From positions 514,388 to 578,387 of the forward strand of contig MU001688.1 of NCBI GenBank assembly GCA_010093515.1: 64,000 nt of DNA, read 5' to 3'. Below, one piece after another: positions 45,870-56,538 of this stretch. Within the stretch, counting starts at the first letter, position 1. Each line of letters starts with the position of its first letter. A program made the translations under genes and the position numbers. This DNA is from Lineolata rhizophorae. Its lineage: Eukaryota; Ascomycota; Dothideomycetes; Lineolatales; Lineolataceae. The notes beneath the pieces were generated by a model. It did no database searches and was not told the origin of the DNA. It saw nothing but the letters and a program-made list of their open reading frames with translations.

Positions 45870-46790
45870 ATGGGGCCTAAGTCGATCCTCAGGACCTCGC
45901 CGCGCGCGGCGGACCAGCAGCAGCATCTGCAGGAGCTCCAGCAGCACCAGCTGCACCAGCTGCAGCAGCCGCAGCCGTTCGGCGCGCCCGGCGACGCCGC
46001 CGCCCTCGTGTCCGGCCGCCTCCCCAAGGCCCAGAACCCGCAGCACCTCCAGTACGCGCTGCAGAAGGCCCGCGAGCTCGAGCAGCGCAAGGAGATCGAG
46101 TCGCGGATCCTCGGCGCCATCGAGACGCTGATCGACTACCCGCTCATCGGCGGCGCGCGCGCCGACCCCAAGCAGCCCACGCCCGACGACGCCGCCAGCT
46201 TCACCCGGCTCGTGTCGCTGTTCCAGCCGTCCGACTATGACGCGCTTGTCGAGGAGCGCCACGCGGCCGGCCGCTGCGGCTACGCGCTCTGCCCGCGCGG
46301 CAGCAGGAAGCTGCCCGGCGCCGCCAAGTTCCGCATCCTGCACAGCCGCGACGCGTTCAAGGTGGTGCCGCGCGAGAAGCTCGAGCACTGGTGCGGCGAC
46401 GACTGCGCCCGCCGCGCCCTCTACGTCAAGGTCCAGCTCGCCGAGGAGCCCGCCTGGCTGCGCAGCCGCGACGGCGACGCCCGCATAGACCTCCTGGTGG
46501 AAGGGCGCCAGTCCAACGCTTTCGCCCTGCTGCCGAGGCTGGCCCACGGGCCGTTGCCGGCCGATGCCGTCGATGCCCCCGCGGCAGACAGCGATACAGG
46601 CGTGAGCGAAGCTATGGCCGCCTTAAACCTGGAGCCTGGTGGGGATGCATTCGGGCCGGACACCCTCATGAGGGACGTGGTCTTGGAAAAGGAGACGACC
46701 GGGACGCCCACGCCGCCTAGCTTGTCCACAGAAGGCCCCGACGGCGGCTATCAAGCTATCGAGGGGTACCAGCCAGCGTCCAATAGCTGA
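45870..46790 (+). CDS. rtr1: Rtr1/RPAP2-family RNA polymerase II CTD phosphatase
   Basis: A single exon of 306 aa. A Gln/His/Leu-rich head (residues 15-40) precedes the Rtr1 domain. The domain has a helix ending in YDALVEERHAAGRC, the first zinc pair C136-x4-C141 (CGYALC), the second pair C175-x3-C179 (WCGDDC), and ALYVKVQLAEEP just after, in the family order. Rtr1/RPAP2 proteins bind the RNA polymerase II C-terminal repeat, act on Ser5 phosphate and help polymerase assembly and import. The C-terminal 100 residues are acidic and unstructured. The four zinc-binding cysteines are intact. The gene is intronless and divergent from bbc1. Confidence 0.9.
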   Translation: MGPKSILRTSPRAADQQQHLQELQQHQLHQLQQPQPFGAPGDAAALVSGRLPKAQNPQHLQYALQKARELEQRKEIESRILGAIETLIDYPLIGGARADPKQPTPDDAASFTRLVSLFQPSDYDALVEERHAAGRCGYALCPRGSRKLPGAAKFRILHSRDAFKVVPREKLEHWCGDDCARRALYVKVQLAEEPAWLRSRDGDARIDLLVEGRQSNAFALLPRLAHGPLPADAVDAPAADSDTGVSEAMAALNLEPGGDAFGPDTLMRDVVLEKETTGTPTPPSLSTEGPDGGYQAIEGYQPASNS

Positions 46791-47264
46791 ACAGCTTCAC
46801 TCTACAGCACTTCAAAGGTTGCAAATGCGGGAAACAGCTATGCATTCCGTCTGCAGAGCAAAAACGTCGACCTAAAGTCCAATTGCCACCAACATGGCGC
46901 ATTCCCCTTCATACTGGAGTCCTTCGGATCGGAGTTACGAGGAAAAGCATCAAGGGAGGCGGCGAAATGGTTATACCAGAGATTCCGTGATACCCTCATC
47001 AAGATCAATAAAGAAATCCAAATCAGCCTGCTACCCGTAAGACGCTGAAAAGTTGTGATGACGGAAGCTATGTTCGATGTTCACGTGACACGTCCTCCAT
47101 GTTCGGAAAAATCGTTGACGCGGCTCCGCACCACCACCATCCTCATGTGCCCAGAGCAACGCGTCGCGGGCTTGCCCCCCGGTGCTCGCAAAAGTCGCCA
47201 TCCCATCGCAATTTTCCTTTGTTCTCCCATCAATTGCGTCCGCGCTGCGCCAATCGTGGGCACC
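46791..47264. other. Intergenic spacer and leader of mrp51
   Basis: A short spacer between two plus-strand genes. The mrp51 frame is open upstream to 47055, but that part looks non-coding. Confidence 0.55.
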
Positions 47265-48944
47265 ATGGCTGCCGCCACGCGGCACGTGTCGCCGACGGCG
47301 CAACTCCTACGCTCCTCACGCCTTTTCGCGCTCCCATCCGCCATCCCTCCGCCGCCCGATTCGCAGCTCGGGGCCGGCGGCGGCGGCGGCAGCGGCAGCA
47401 GCGCCGCCAGCCGGACGCGGCCGCGGTCGGACACGGCGACGCAGCCGTACCCGACGCGGCAGGCGATCGCGACACCGGAGTCGTCGCTGGCGCGGGGCGA
47501 CTGGGGCCTGAAGCGGCGGCTGCCGCTGCGGTCGACGACGAGCTCGTCGGCGCCGACCTTCGTCGTCAAGCGGCACGACACGCTGGAGCACATCACCGAC
47601 TACGAGACGGCCGGCCCCCACGTCATGTCGCTGCGCAAGTGGCAGGAGATGGACGTGCCGGTCGCGGCCGACGTGCCGCAGACGCGGATCACGCAGGTGC
47701 CGGGCTTCCGCAGCGCGTTCGAGCCCGAGCTGGACAATACGGTCGTGCCCGGTGAAGGGGCGGCGACGGCGGCCGGCGAGCGGCCGGGCGCCGTGGCTAG
47801 GTGGAAGTTCGAGGGCCCGCTGCTCAACCAGCTCAGCAACGAGGAGTTCGAGTTCTACATCCGCACCCGGGTCCGCGCTCGCAAGGCCGAGTTCCTATCC
47901 CACCTGAAGGCGCACTTCCGGCAGAAGGACATCAAGGCGCTGCGGGCGCGCCTGACGGCCGAAGGCGCCGCCGCCGAAGAGGACCTCGACCCCGCCACCC
48001 TCGAGGCCCGGGTGCCGCAACTCTCCGACGAGGCTTTCCTGGACAAGCTCCGCCTCCTCCGCTCCGACCTCTCGCTCCACTCCGAGCTCGCCGGCCTCCT
48101 GTCCCGCTTCCTCGACCTGCCGTCCGCGGCCGCGCCGCCCACCGCCAGCGCCGCCGACCGCCGCGCCCGCGCCGACGCCTTCGAGCGCGCCTCGTACGCC
48201 ACCTTCGACGACGACTCGGCGACGGCGACGGCGTCCTCGTCGGCCGCGGCCGGCGCCCAGGCGGCCGGGGCGGCGCGGCCCCGCACGCACCCGTCGGCCG
48301 GGCTGTCGTACCTGCGGGCCAGCTCGGTGACGGCGAACCACGCCAGCCTGGGGCCGCAGGCGAGCCGGGCGCCGGTGCTGGCCCGGGTGCTGCACGCGCG
48401 CGACAGCTCGCTCGGCCAGTTCCGCAACGCGCGCGTCGGCGTCGCCGGCTTCGTGGCCGTCGACCTGCGCCAGAAGCCGCTCGGCGGCGCCGCCCAGGCC
48501 GGCGCCGGCGACGGCCTCGACGTCTCCGACTTCGCCGCGCCCGGCGGCCGCAAGGTGTGGGCCGTGCCGCGCCGCGCCCTCGTGGCCGGCACCGGCGCCG
48601 TCAGGCTGGATGTCGAGGGCGCGGGCGTCGAGGCCGTCGCCGTGGCGGAGGGGAGGCTCGCTGAGAGCGAGGCCCTCGGGTATAAGACGGTGCCGGAGGT
48701 GAGGGGGCTGGCGAGAGGGGGCAGGTGGGAGGGCTTGCTGGATAAGGTTGGGGGCGCGGAGGAAGAGGGCGCGCGGGGCGCGGATGGGCTGGAGCAGGCG
48801 GATAGGAGGAAGGGGGCGGGCGCGCTGTTTGGGCTGAATGGCGGGCCGAGGCGGAATGCGTGGGACGAGAGGAGGGAGAAGGGGAAGAGGTCGGGGTTGG
48901 CGGAGGGGTTGCTGAGTTTGTATAAGTCGAGGGAGGGGCAGTAG
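47265..48944 (+). CDS. mrp51: Mitochondrial small-subunit ribosomal protein Mrp51 (bS1m)
   Basis: A single exon of 559 aa. The start at 47265 was chosen because the family's N-terminal motif follows at once (SPTAQLLRSSRLFALP). The frame is open for 70 more codons upstream, but these read as random sequence. Landmarks include PYPTRQAIATPESSLARGDW, GLKRRLPLRS, DTLEHITDYETAGPH and FEFYIRTRVRARKAEFL. The ending GLAEGLLSLYKSREGQ is also typical. Mrp51 belongs to the mitochondrial 37S subunit and helps 5' UTR-dependent translation of COX1-COX3 class mRNAs in yeast. The middle carries Ala/Gly-rich insertions (about 365-420) that lengthen the protein relative to yeast. The basic N-terminus suits import. 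Confidence 0.87.
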   Translation: MAAATRHVSPTAQLLRSSRLFALPSAIPPPPDSQLGAGGGGGSGSSAASRTRPRSDTATQPYPTRQAIATPESSLARGDWGLKRRLPLRSTTSSSAPTFVVKRHDTLEHITDYETAGPHVMSLRKWQEMDVPVAADVPQTRITQVPGFRSAFEPELDNTVVPGEGAATAAGERPGAVARWKFEGPLLNQLSNEEFEFYIRTRVRARKAEFLSHLKAHFRQKDIKALRARLTAEGAAAEEDLDPATLEARVPQLSDEAFLDKLRLLRSDLSLHSELAGLLSRFLDLPSAAAPPTASAADRRARADAFERASYATFDDDSATATASSSAAAGAQAAGAARPRTHPSAGLSYLRASSVTANHASLGPQASRAPVLARVLHARDSSLGQFRNARVGVAGFVAVDLRQKPLGGAAQAGAGDGLDVSDFAAPGGRKVWAVPRRALVAGTGAVRLDVEGAGVEAVAVAEGRLAESEALGYKTVPEVRGLARGGRWEGLLDKVGGAEEEGARGADGLEQADRRKGAGALFGLNGGPRRNAWDERREKGKRSGLAEGLLSLYKSREGQ

Positions 48945-49926
48945 GGTAGATGGCAGATGGTGGCTTTCGGGTTTGTGGAACTTGTGGTGAGGAGGGGGGC
49001 GTGGAAAAGCGATTGTTGGGCCTTTGATGCGGAATCTGTAAATGTGTATTTTGAGCCGCTAGTGTAGTATATAGATACTTGTAAATGGACACGTAGGGAC
49101 TCTCTCCAGGCACTCCGTGCATTGACGTTCTGAAATTTGGTTGCGGGTTTCGGATATGGAGGCGCCGAGTGGCTTAGCGGCTTCGCCCGTCGCGTGCAGC
49201 TGAGGCTGGTGGCCTCCAACGGACAGTTGTCCGGACTGCGCCGCGAATCGAGGCCTCTGTTAATATTTTTTTTTTGTGGCCATAGAGATCTGTACTTCTG
49301 TGTGACACGTTTGTGATGTTTTTTTTTTTTTGAGAGAAGTACCTTTTGCACTCGGTGTGTGGTGTTACCGGCTCGGGATGGAAGTGTCCAAAGTGGTTTC
49401 ATGATTTGAAGTCATGTCCGTGGTTAATGCTTGGTCATTACATTTCTATTATAATGATGTTGATTCGAGGGTTGATATTCTTGCAAGCGGGACATGTGTC
49501 CGCATAGTCAGTTTACCTTAATGTTCTTGTCAGTCTCAGGAAAGTGGTTTGCTCGAAACGGAGGAAACTGCGCTTGGTGTTGGAATACCAGTGGCTCTCG
49601 CAAAACGCAGTACAAGACACAAAGAAACACATCTACTCCGTGTGCCTCTTCTCAAGATAATTGTGGAATCGGAGGAGGCGCCCTGGAATCGGATCCGACA
49701 ATGCGGCGAGACTACGGCACATTTTCAGCGGCCTCGTGGCGAGTGACGATAATTATGAAAGGACACTTGCCCTGAAGAACAGAACAAGTATATAGCCCGG
49801 AGCAGGTCTAGCACGATTGGCTTTTTCTATAGCATCGTTCAACACAGTCTTCGGTTTCCCTTTTCCGCCTTAAGAATCAACCCGTCATTCGTTATATCAT
49901 TGTGACCATTTTTCCAGTATATTGCA
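48945..49926. other. Intergenic spacer with a tRNA-like segment
   Basis: The spacer contains T-runs near 49266 and 49320 and a 102-nt tRNA-like segment (49158-49259). The short plus-strand frame at 49494-49775 shows no protein signature. Confidence 0.5.
49158..49259 (+). other. Degenerate class-II tRNA-like segment
   Basis: The segment has a D-arm like that of tRNA-Ser/Leu (GCCGAGTGG, then TAGCGGC). The ends can pair (GGAGGC with GCCTCT), and a variable-arm-like hairpin is present (CGGAC-AGTT-GTCCG). The B-box region (CGCGAATCG) differs from GGTTCGANTCC, the T-stem does not pair and no anticodon loop with U33 can be drawn. It is therefore at best a tRNA relic. Confidence 0.25.
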
Positions 49927-51128
49927 ATGCGGTACTCGACCTTCTCCTTCTTTGCAGCCGGCCTGCTTCCTCTTCTCGCCTTCCCCTCCGCCTCCCTTGC
50001 CCAAGACCAGCCCCCACCTTCCGAAGCCTCCTCGTCGCCATCACCACCACCACCACCACCACCACCACCATCATCCACCCTCGTCACCAGCTCCATGGTG
50101 ACCGCCAGCACCCCGGCTGCCTCACCATCCTCACCACTACCAGCCCACCCCTCACCCACATGCTCCATCCCCAGCCCCGACGCCTCCGGCGCCTTCCCCC
50201 CCGAGCACCAAGGCCACCCCCGCAACGACACCCTCGGCTACCTCCGCGCCTTCTGCACCGAGCGCGCCAACATGGGGCTCTCGATCGTGCCGCCGGTGGC
50301 GCTGGGGAGCGGGGTCCCGGGCCCCAAGGAACTGCACGCCGTGGGCGCGCGGAGCAACTACTCGGTGTGGGCGGAGCGGGACGAGCAGGGCACGAGGCAC
50401 GAGCGCAGGCTGTGGGCGAGCCTGTCCTTCAGCGACGAGGGGTGCGGCGGCGAGCAGGCGTTTGGCTTCGCGTTTGGGGGCGTGGGGCACGGGGGTTACG
50501 ATCGCGTGGCCGACGGGTGCACGGAGAGGTTTCTGGCTTTGTTGGATGCCGGGCAGGTGGGTTTCGTTGTCGCGGCTGCTGCTGTTGTTGTGGCGCAGGA
50601 CGTTTTGCTTGCAGGCCCGTGTTGCTGACGAGAAGGATAGTGCGTCCCGTCGTCCGATTCCGGCATCGACCCGGACCTCCGATTCGGTGGCCGCGTCGTT
50701 CATGACTGCGCCGTGTATGAGTTCGGCATCTTCGATGGCGCGTGGGTTGATGAGAATGGCCCGCCGTACGACCAAGCGTATCGCTCCGATGCCGCATTCG
50801 CGTGCGCCAACAACGAAGATGGAGTCTATTTGTACGAGCCCCCGTCCCTGCTCTCAGCCTGCGGTTTTCCCTTCAGAATGAGCGCGTACGAACATGCGCG
50901 TGTTGAGGTGGCCATGACTGACACGTGCGCAGCAATGGCGATTGTCAGTGCTTGGTCTCCGCAGACTGCAAGTGCTGGCTTGATACCGAGCCGAACAACT
51001 TTGCCTTTTACAACCGGCCAGAGGGCGTCGCCGCTTGTAGGGATGTGACCGAGATGCCAGAACAGACAGCCGCTCATTCCGCTAACCGGTTGCCTGGGCC
51101 TGGTCAAACTGCCTCGCCGGCTTCGTAA
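49927..51128 (+). CDS. Secreted Cys-containing protein of unknown function
   Basis: Three exons (49927-50556, 50641-50885, 50933-51128) encode 356 aa. Introns are 84 bp (GTGGGT...GATAG) and 47 bp (GTACGA...GCAG with branch CTGAC); both keep the frame, the second rebuilding an Ala codon. A signal peptide covers about residues 1-25 (FAAGLLPLLAFPSASLAQ). A Ser/Pro linker with nine prolines coded by a CCA repeat follows. The mature domain carries spaced cysteines (TCSIP, AFCTE, EGCGG, DGCTE, QCVP, HDCAVYEFGIFDG, FACAN, SACGF) and ends with a Cys-dense block (GDCQCLVSADCKCW). It looks like an extracellular disulfide-bonded protein; no enzyme motif is visible. Similar proteins are annotated only as hypothetical. 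The first exon's frame read through the first intron would end about 23 codons later. Confidence 0.72.
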
Positions 51129-52088
51129 CGCCTCGGGGGCAGTGGCAGAGGGAGAAGCAAGGCGCTGAGTGGATGTAGCGGCTAATCGTTGCGAGAATGT
51201 CTCCAAGGTTCGAAGAGGAGCGAGGGAGGTACCTACGGGTGATATTTGTTCCGTACGTTCGGGAGTTTTGAGTGCTTTATTGCGCTTGGGTACATTAAAA
51301 ACGTATGATCTATTGTCGTTTGAAATTCAGCTTGGATTTCCGCAGCAGTTGAACTTCATGCATCTATGCGGCACAGCGCCTATAAATCGGTATATCTCGG
51401 CGCGCAAATTCTAAGGGCCTCAGGCATGGCCGTAAGGCCAGTCCTGAGAATTCATGTGAGAAATCTGGACCCGTTAGAGCTGCATATTTCACTATTGAGC
51501 GGAAACTAAATTAGTATAAGGGACAGCCCCCGGAAGTGCGCAACATGCCACGCACGTACCATTGAGAAACAGCTTCTAGCAGTGCGTGAGCGTATGAGAT
51601 TAGCAACTTGCTTGCTTAGCTAATGCGTGCGGCCAATACCAGTGTGATGGCTTTGCCCAGGTGCGGCAGAAGATAGATAACAGCGCACGCCAAATGATTT
51701 ACCGAGATAAAAAGGAAACGGTTAACGTTGGCGAGAAAGAAACAAGAACCTTATGACTCTTTTCAGACACAAATAAAAAGTAAAAGTAATAGAAAATAGT
51801 GTTTCATCACACGTCGGCTTATGTATAACGGAATATATGCAGAATAGCTCTGCACGTTTACAAGCCTCGCTTCGCTTTTAGAAGGCCACAAGTATCCAAA
51901 GGTGGAAAATCATTCATAGCAAGAAAGGTAAGTATGCAAATGTAAAAGACAAGACGTAAATAGAAGAATGAAATAAACATGTGCCGCTCAAACGCTCACA
52001 ATCATAGAAAGATTGCCATAGGCGGAAATGCAAACTCAGCGTTGACTAGGAAGGATAGAAACCAGACATGCCCTTTCAATGCCCCAGC
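51129..52088. other. AT-rich spacer
   Basis: AT-rich from about 51250, with A-runs and no open frame of note. It forms the 3' flank of both the secreted protein gene and the convergent CAX gene. Confidence 0.55.
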
Positions 52089-53960
52089 CTAATGGCCGCC
52101 CTCCTCCCCCCCTTCCTCCGACGGATTCGGATAATAAAACGCCACCACAGCGATCAAGACGTAAACGAGCACGCACAGTGCGCCCTCGAGATAATTGCTC
52201 TTCTTGTCCCTGAGGAAGCTTCCAACGACCAAGATGGCGAGGATGAGCACGACGGCGTCGAAGACCTCGAAGCGCAGGTCCATATGCACGTCGAGTCCCC
52301 AGCCGACGATGACGACGAGCGGCGTATTGAGCAGCGCCGTCTGGATCGACGCGCCTAGCACGTGCGAGAGCGCGAAGTTCATCTGATTGTCGTAGGCTTC
52401 GTCCACGGCCGTGAGGTGCTCGGCCGCTTTTTCGACCACGGGGATCAGGATCAGGCCGACGAAGCTAGAGGTGGGGCGGGCGGATCAGTTTCGACGGCAA
52501 TATTGGCGTGGGCGTGTAGGGATGAGGATTGCAGGGGAGAGAGGGTGAAAGGAGGAATCTTACGCATCCTTGACGCCTCGTTCCTCGACAATCCAGTGGA
52601 TCTGCTCGACCAGGAAGACGGCGATCATGGAGACGCAGGCCAAGGAGATGCCAAGGGCGAGGCAGCACTCGGTGAAGGTGAGTTTCGGCTTGGCGAGGTC
52701 CTCGTGGCGGTCCTCGTCCTTGTGCTCATCCTTAATGAGGATTTCTTCGTATAGACCGTGGTGCGAGTGCGCCTGGTACCAGACCCAGCTGTGCGAAGTC
52801 CGAGATTTAGCTGATGCCCCCAGGAAGAGCTAACACGCATGACAGCGTCAACTTACACGAAGAAGGCGATCAGGAGCACAATCGCCGCCGCTCTGCTAAT
52901 TTTCAGCACCTCTTCCTCGAACTCGGCCGCGTCGCCCTGGCCAAGCCCGTTGGCAAACGCAGCCGGAATCACCAGAGCCACTACACCGAGACCAGTTAGC
53001 CACAGCCACAACGATCCTCCTCGGAGCGGAACCAAACATACTTCCAGCCACGAGCATGAGCCCAGAACCGGTCTCGCTAACCGCCTCATGGAACGTCTGT
53101 TCGTCCCTCCTAAACCCCCCAGCGAGGAAGCAACTCCCAAGGCACAGCAGCAAGTTCGCCAGGATAGAACCCAGGATAGCGGCTTTGATGATCTGCACCG
53201 ACTCCTCGCCGCGCGAGATGAAGACCATGAAGAGCACGATCTCGACGACGGAGCCGAAGGTCGTTTCGAGCATGACGCCGAGGACTGTGGGGAGCTTGCG
53301 GGCCAGCTCCTGGGCGGAGAAGCCGAGCGTGTTGGCCGCGGGCACCATGGCGATGTAGTTGAGCACGAAGATGGCGAGGTGGAGGTCGGGGCGGGCGAAA
53401 TGCTACGCAAAAGGCCCCGCATAGTCAGCATGAACGTATTCCGACCATTTCAACCCCCAAAGAAGCAAATTATTTCCACGTCTCCTCAACCCGCACCTCC
53501 CATCCAACCCGCCACTAGTAGATATCCCAATCCAGGGAAGAACCCGACTCACAATCGCAATGGCAGCCGGCACAGCCGGCCACAGCACGTTGACCAGCAT
53601 ACTCATCGAGCTGGCGCTCCTGAAGCAAATCTTCAGAAACATCCACGGATGGACCCCGCTCCTGCCGCTCTCGCCCTGTCTATTCGGCAGCAGTCCACCT
53701 TTGCCGCCATGTCTGCTCCCGCGTCGCAGGAACAGCGGCAGGTGGCTGTGAGCACCGCCGCCGTGGCCGTGGCCGGGGCGGTGGCCGTGCCGGGAGTGCG
53801 GCGGCACCGTGGACGACGCGCCACTCGCGTACTTGGGCTCCGAAGTCGCGGCGTAGGCGTCGTATTCGCGGGAGCGGCGCATTGTGTATGCAGGCGGGGG
53901 CGGAGGACGGCCGTTGGCGGCGTAGCGATGGGAGGAGGCGGGTTTGGGGCGGGTAGTCAT
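52089..53960 (-). CDS. CAX-family vacuolar cation/proton exchanger, divergent clade
   Basis: Five exons (53960-53553, 53402-53042, 52980-52857, 52788-52564, 52464-52089) encode 497 aa. All four introns have GT..AG ends and correct phases. A basic, His/Gly-rich cytosolic head (about 110 residues) precedes two Na/Ca-exchanger domains. Repeat 1 reads LETTFGSVVEIVLFMVF, with S187 where most CAX proteins have Asn (GNAxEL), keeping E190. Repeat 2 reads SHVLGASIQTALLNTPLVV with Q414. The acidic loop that usually divides the halves is represented by EFEEEV and KDEHKDEDRHED. The family trades vacuolar protons for cytosolic Ca(II) or Mn(II). The Asn-to-Ser change in repeat 1 may alter selectivity. The identification as CAX is secure; the substrate is inferred. 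Confidence 0.9.
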
Positions 53961-55472
53961 GGTTTGGGAGAAGGAGGGAAGAGGTTAGGCGAGGAGGCCG
54001 GTTAGGTAGATGGGGGAATAGGGCGGTAAGGTCCGGGCGGCAGTGCCGTGCTGAGCTGCGTGTGTGCCAGCGGCCTTGCAGTTTAGGCGGCGCGGACACG
54101 TCAGGGAGGGTGCTAGGATCGAGTGGTGAGCAGCGAACGGGGCCGCGAATCGTTGCGAGCCCCGGTAGTGAAACCCGGACGACTGGCCGTAGGGAGTGCT
54201 CCGTATAGAGTGCTCAATTCGAATACTACGACATGCAGAACAAGCTTCTAGAATGTCCAGTTACAGAGGGGTATTAAAAGAGTACTAAAGGATTCTTCAA
54301 GGGCGGAAAGTAAAGGAAAAATAAGAAATAAGGAGCGTGTACAGCCGGAGATGAAGCCTCGAGGTTAGGGCGGAAGGGGGGGTGCAAGCTTTAGGGTGTC
54401 TCAGAACCGGTTTCTTTGGCGTCGGCGCGTGGGGACCCCTTGGGCCAACGACAGCGCGACAAACCGGGGCCGTAGACCGCTAGCCCGGCTGTCACGAAAC
54501 AAACAGAAAATCTGGTGCTAAAAGCGAGGCGTCCGTCGTGTGGCTCTGCCGTGTGGCTCGATCTCTTTCCCCTCTCCGCGTCCTTGCGCGCGATTGCATC
54601 AGCTGGATGCCGTCCCGCCTCTTGGCTCGCTATCGCGTGAGGCGTCGTTCCTCGCCGGACGGCGTGGAAGGCCCGGAAGAGGTCGAGACTAACGCATGGA
54701 GTCGTCGCGAGCGGAAGGCCAGGCCGTGCTCGAGTTGTTGTCGCCGCGGAGGCCCGATGACGTCGTGGCCGGGGCTGGCCCAGGAACGTGCCGCGAAAGC
54801 TTCGTGATGCTTGACCGCGGCGGCCGCTTACCCGACTGGGCGTCGGCCGGCTTGGCGGCTCGGGCCACCGGCTGCCGAGAGACGCTTCTCGAGACGACAC
54901 GCCGCGCAGCGTCCTCGGTGCTCCAGACTCCAAAGCCCAGCTGACCGCCGCCTGCTAACCGCCGCCTTGGGCCTTCGTGACTAGCCAGGCCTTCGTGAAA
55001 CGTGTAGCCATGCCCATTAAGGATCCAATGCTCTGTGCTCGGGTTTGACTCAACTTTAGTATGCGAGAGTCCGGTATACGGGGTAGAAAGATGCTTGAGA
55101 CTTCTTCCACGCCGACCATCAAAGACCCTCAATCACGCTCCCGTTATGCAACGCAACACCCTTTCGTTCATTTTTGAAGGGGGCATGTTTGGAGGCGCAT
55201 CGTCAGATCCGCCTACCTGACCTGCCAGCCGAGCAGGCAGTTGTGTGGGAGCCCGTCTCTGCCATATTGCACTTCCCGGATATGGACGTCGCGCCTGCGC
55301 GTGGTGGCTTTTGTGCCAACATGTTGCACTGATGTACTTCTGCCTTTTTTGTACCCTTCTTTCTGCCACTTTGTGCTCCATTTCATATCGGTTGCGTTCA
55401 ACCATCTTCAGCGCCTGTCATTGATAAAGAACGTTCTTTTATATCCATCCCCATCCCGGCGTCTATATCCAC
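53961..55472. other. Divergent promoter region of the CAX gene and the BTB-like gene
   Basis: A 1.5 kb spacer. A GC-rich block (about 54400-54960) has long frames on both strands without protein signature. The last 150 bp is pyrimidine-rich and is probably the leader of the BTB-like gene. Confidence 0.5.
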
Positions 55473-56538
55473 ATGGAAGAGGACGGCCCTGTCGAATTTT
55501 GCCACGATGGCGATGTTCTTCTCCTTGTCGGTCCGGGCAAGCGCGTGTTTCGGGTGCATTCGTTCGTCATGGGGGTTGCATCTCCCGTGCTCTGGGACAA
55601 GTTCAAGTCAGAGTTCGGGCTGGATGAAATCAACAGGGACTGTCCGGGCCTCGTATCTTTGCCTGAAGACGATCCGTTTGCAATGGGTGTTATCTGCAGC
55701 GTACTCCACTGCTGCCGTGGTAGCCTCAAACCTAACTGGGACGATTTAACTGCGCCTGTACTTTTCAACATTGCCGTATTGGCAGACCGATACGGCGTGA
55801 CAGACGTCATGTACCATCACCTCGCATCATGGTTTGCTTATCGCAGCCTGGATACCAGCGATGAATCCCTTGTTACGCTTCTCGCAGCTGCGCACCTCTT
55901 GGATGATCCAGACATGTTTAGCGGCATATCGAAAGATTTAATATGGCACCACTCTGAGTCGTTCGTCGACCTTGACCTGAGAGTTCATGTCGACTACGAT
56001 TTCCCCAGGAGCCTCTTTCGTAAGTGGTGTCATTTTTCATCATCACCCACTGTACAGCGACTAGGCCGTGGATGATTCGCTGATCGCAGTATTCTATCAA
56101 GATGTGATGGAAGTCTACAGGGCTAGGTTCTTCTCGAAGTTTGGCACTGAAATCATCAAGCTACATGACGAATACAAGCACGATCCAGCGATGGTGGAAG
56201 CGATTCAGCTTGGTATTCTGCCCCAACAGGTGGCGCGTGCTTCCGAGCTCGTTACCGAATTCGACTCTATCGAAGACGCCTTCGCGCCCTGGAAAGCCGT
56301 TTTGAATTCTGCGGGTTGGACCGATGTCCGCATGAATGGCAAGATCCTCCCGATCCACTCCGTGTTCTTTCGGATGCTCAAGGAGTTTGAAGCCGGCAAT
56401 ATAGCGCCTATCCAGGTTTGCCTTGATTGTGACAACATGAGCAAGCACGCACCGCAGGCAGTGAGATGCGACGAGGGTATAAAAACGAAGCCTCATCGTG
56501 AGTGTCGTCTCGGCCATCAAATACCGCCCGTAGCGTGA
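55473..56538 (+). CDS. BTB-like protein with C-terminal Cys cluster (left copy)
   Basis: Two exons (55473-56019, 56090-56538) are separated by a 70 bp intron (GTAAGT...CGCAG, rebuilding a Leu codon) and encode 331 aa. Residues about 8-130 have a BTB-like layout: GDVLLLVGPGKRVFRVHSFV, then a helix at MGVASPVLWDKF and the later LFNIAVLADRYGVTDVMYHHL. A helical middle (AAHLLDDPDMFSGISKDL) leads to a C-terminal segment with C-x2-C (CLDCDN), VRCDEG and ECRLGH, a possible zinc site. The right-hand gene at 62317 has the same order of elements and an intron at a similar place, although identity is low. Both are probably members of a fungus-specific BTB-like family; function unknown. Confidence 0.8.

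Noticed and set aside
47055-47264. Upstream extension of the mrp51 frame
   Set aside because: The added 70 residues have no family similarity, while the ATG at 47265 leads straight into the Mrp51 N-terminal motif.
54391-54933. 180-codon minus-strand frame in the CAX/BTB-like spacer
   Set aside because: No domain, signal peptide or exon partners; explained by local GC content.
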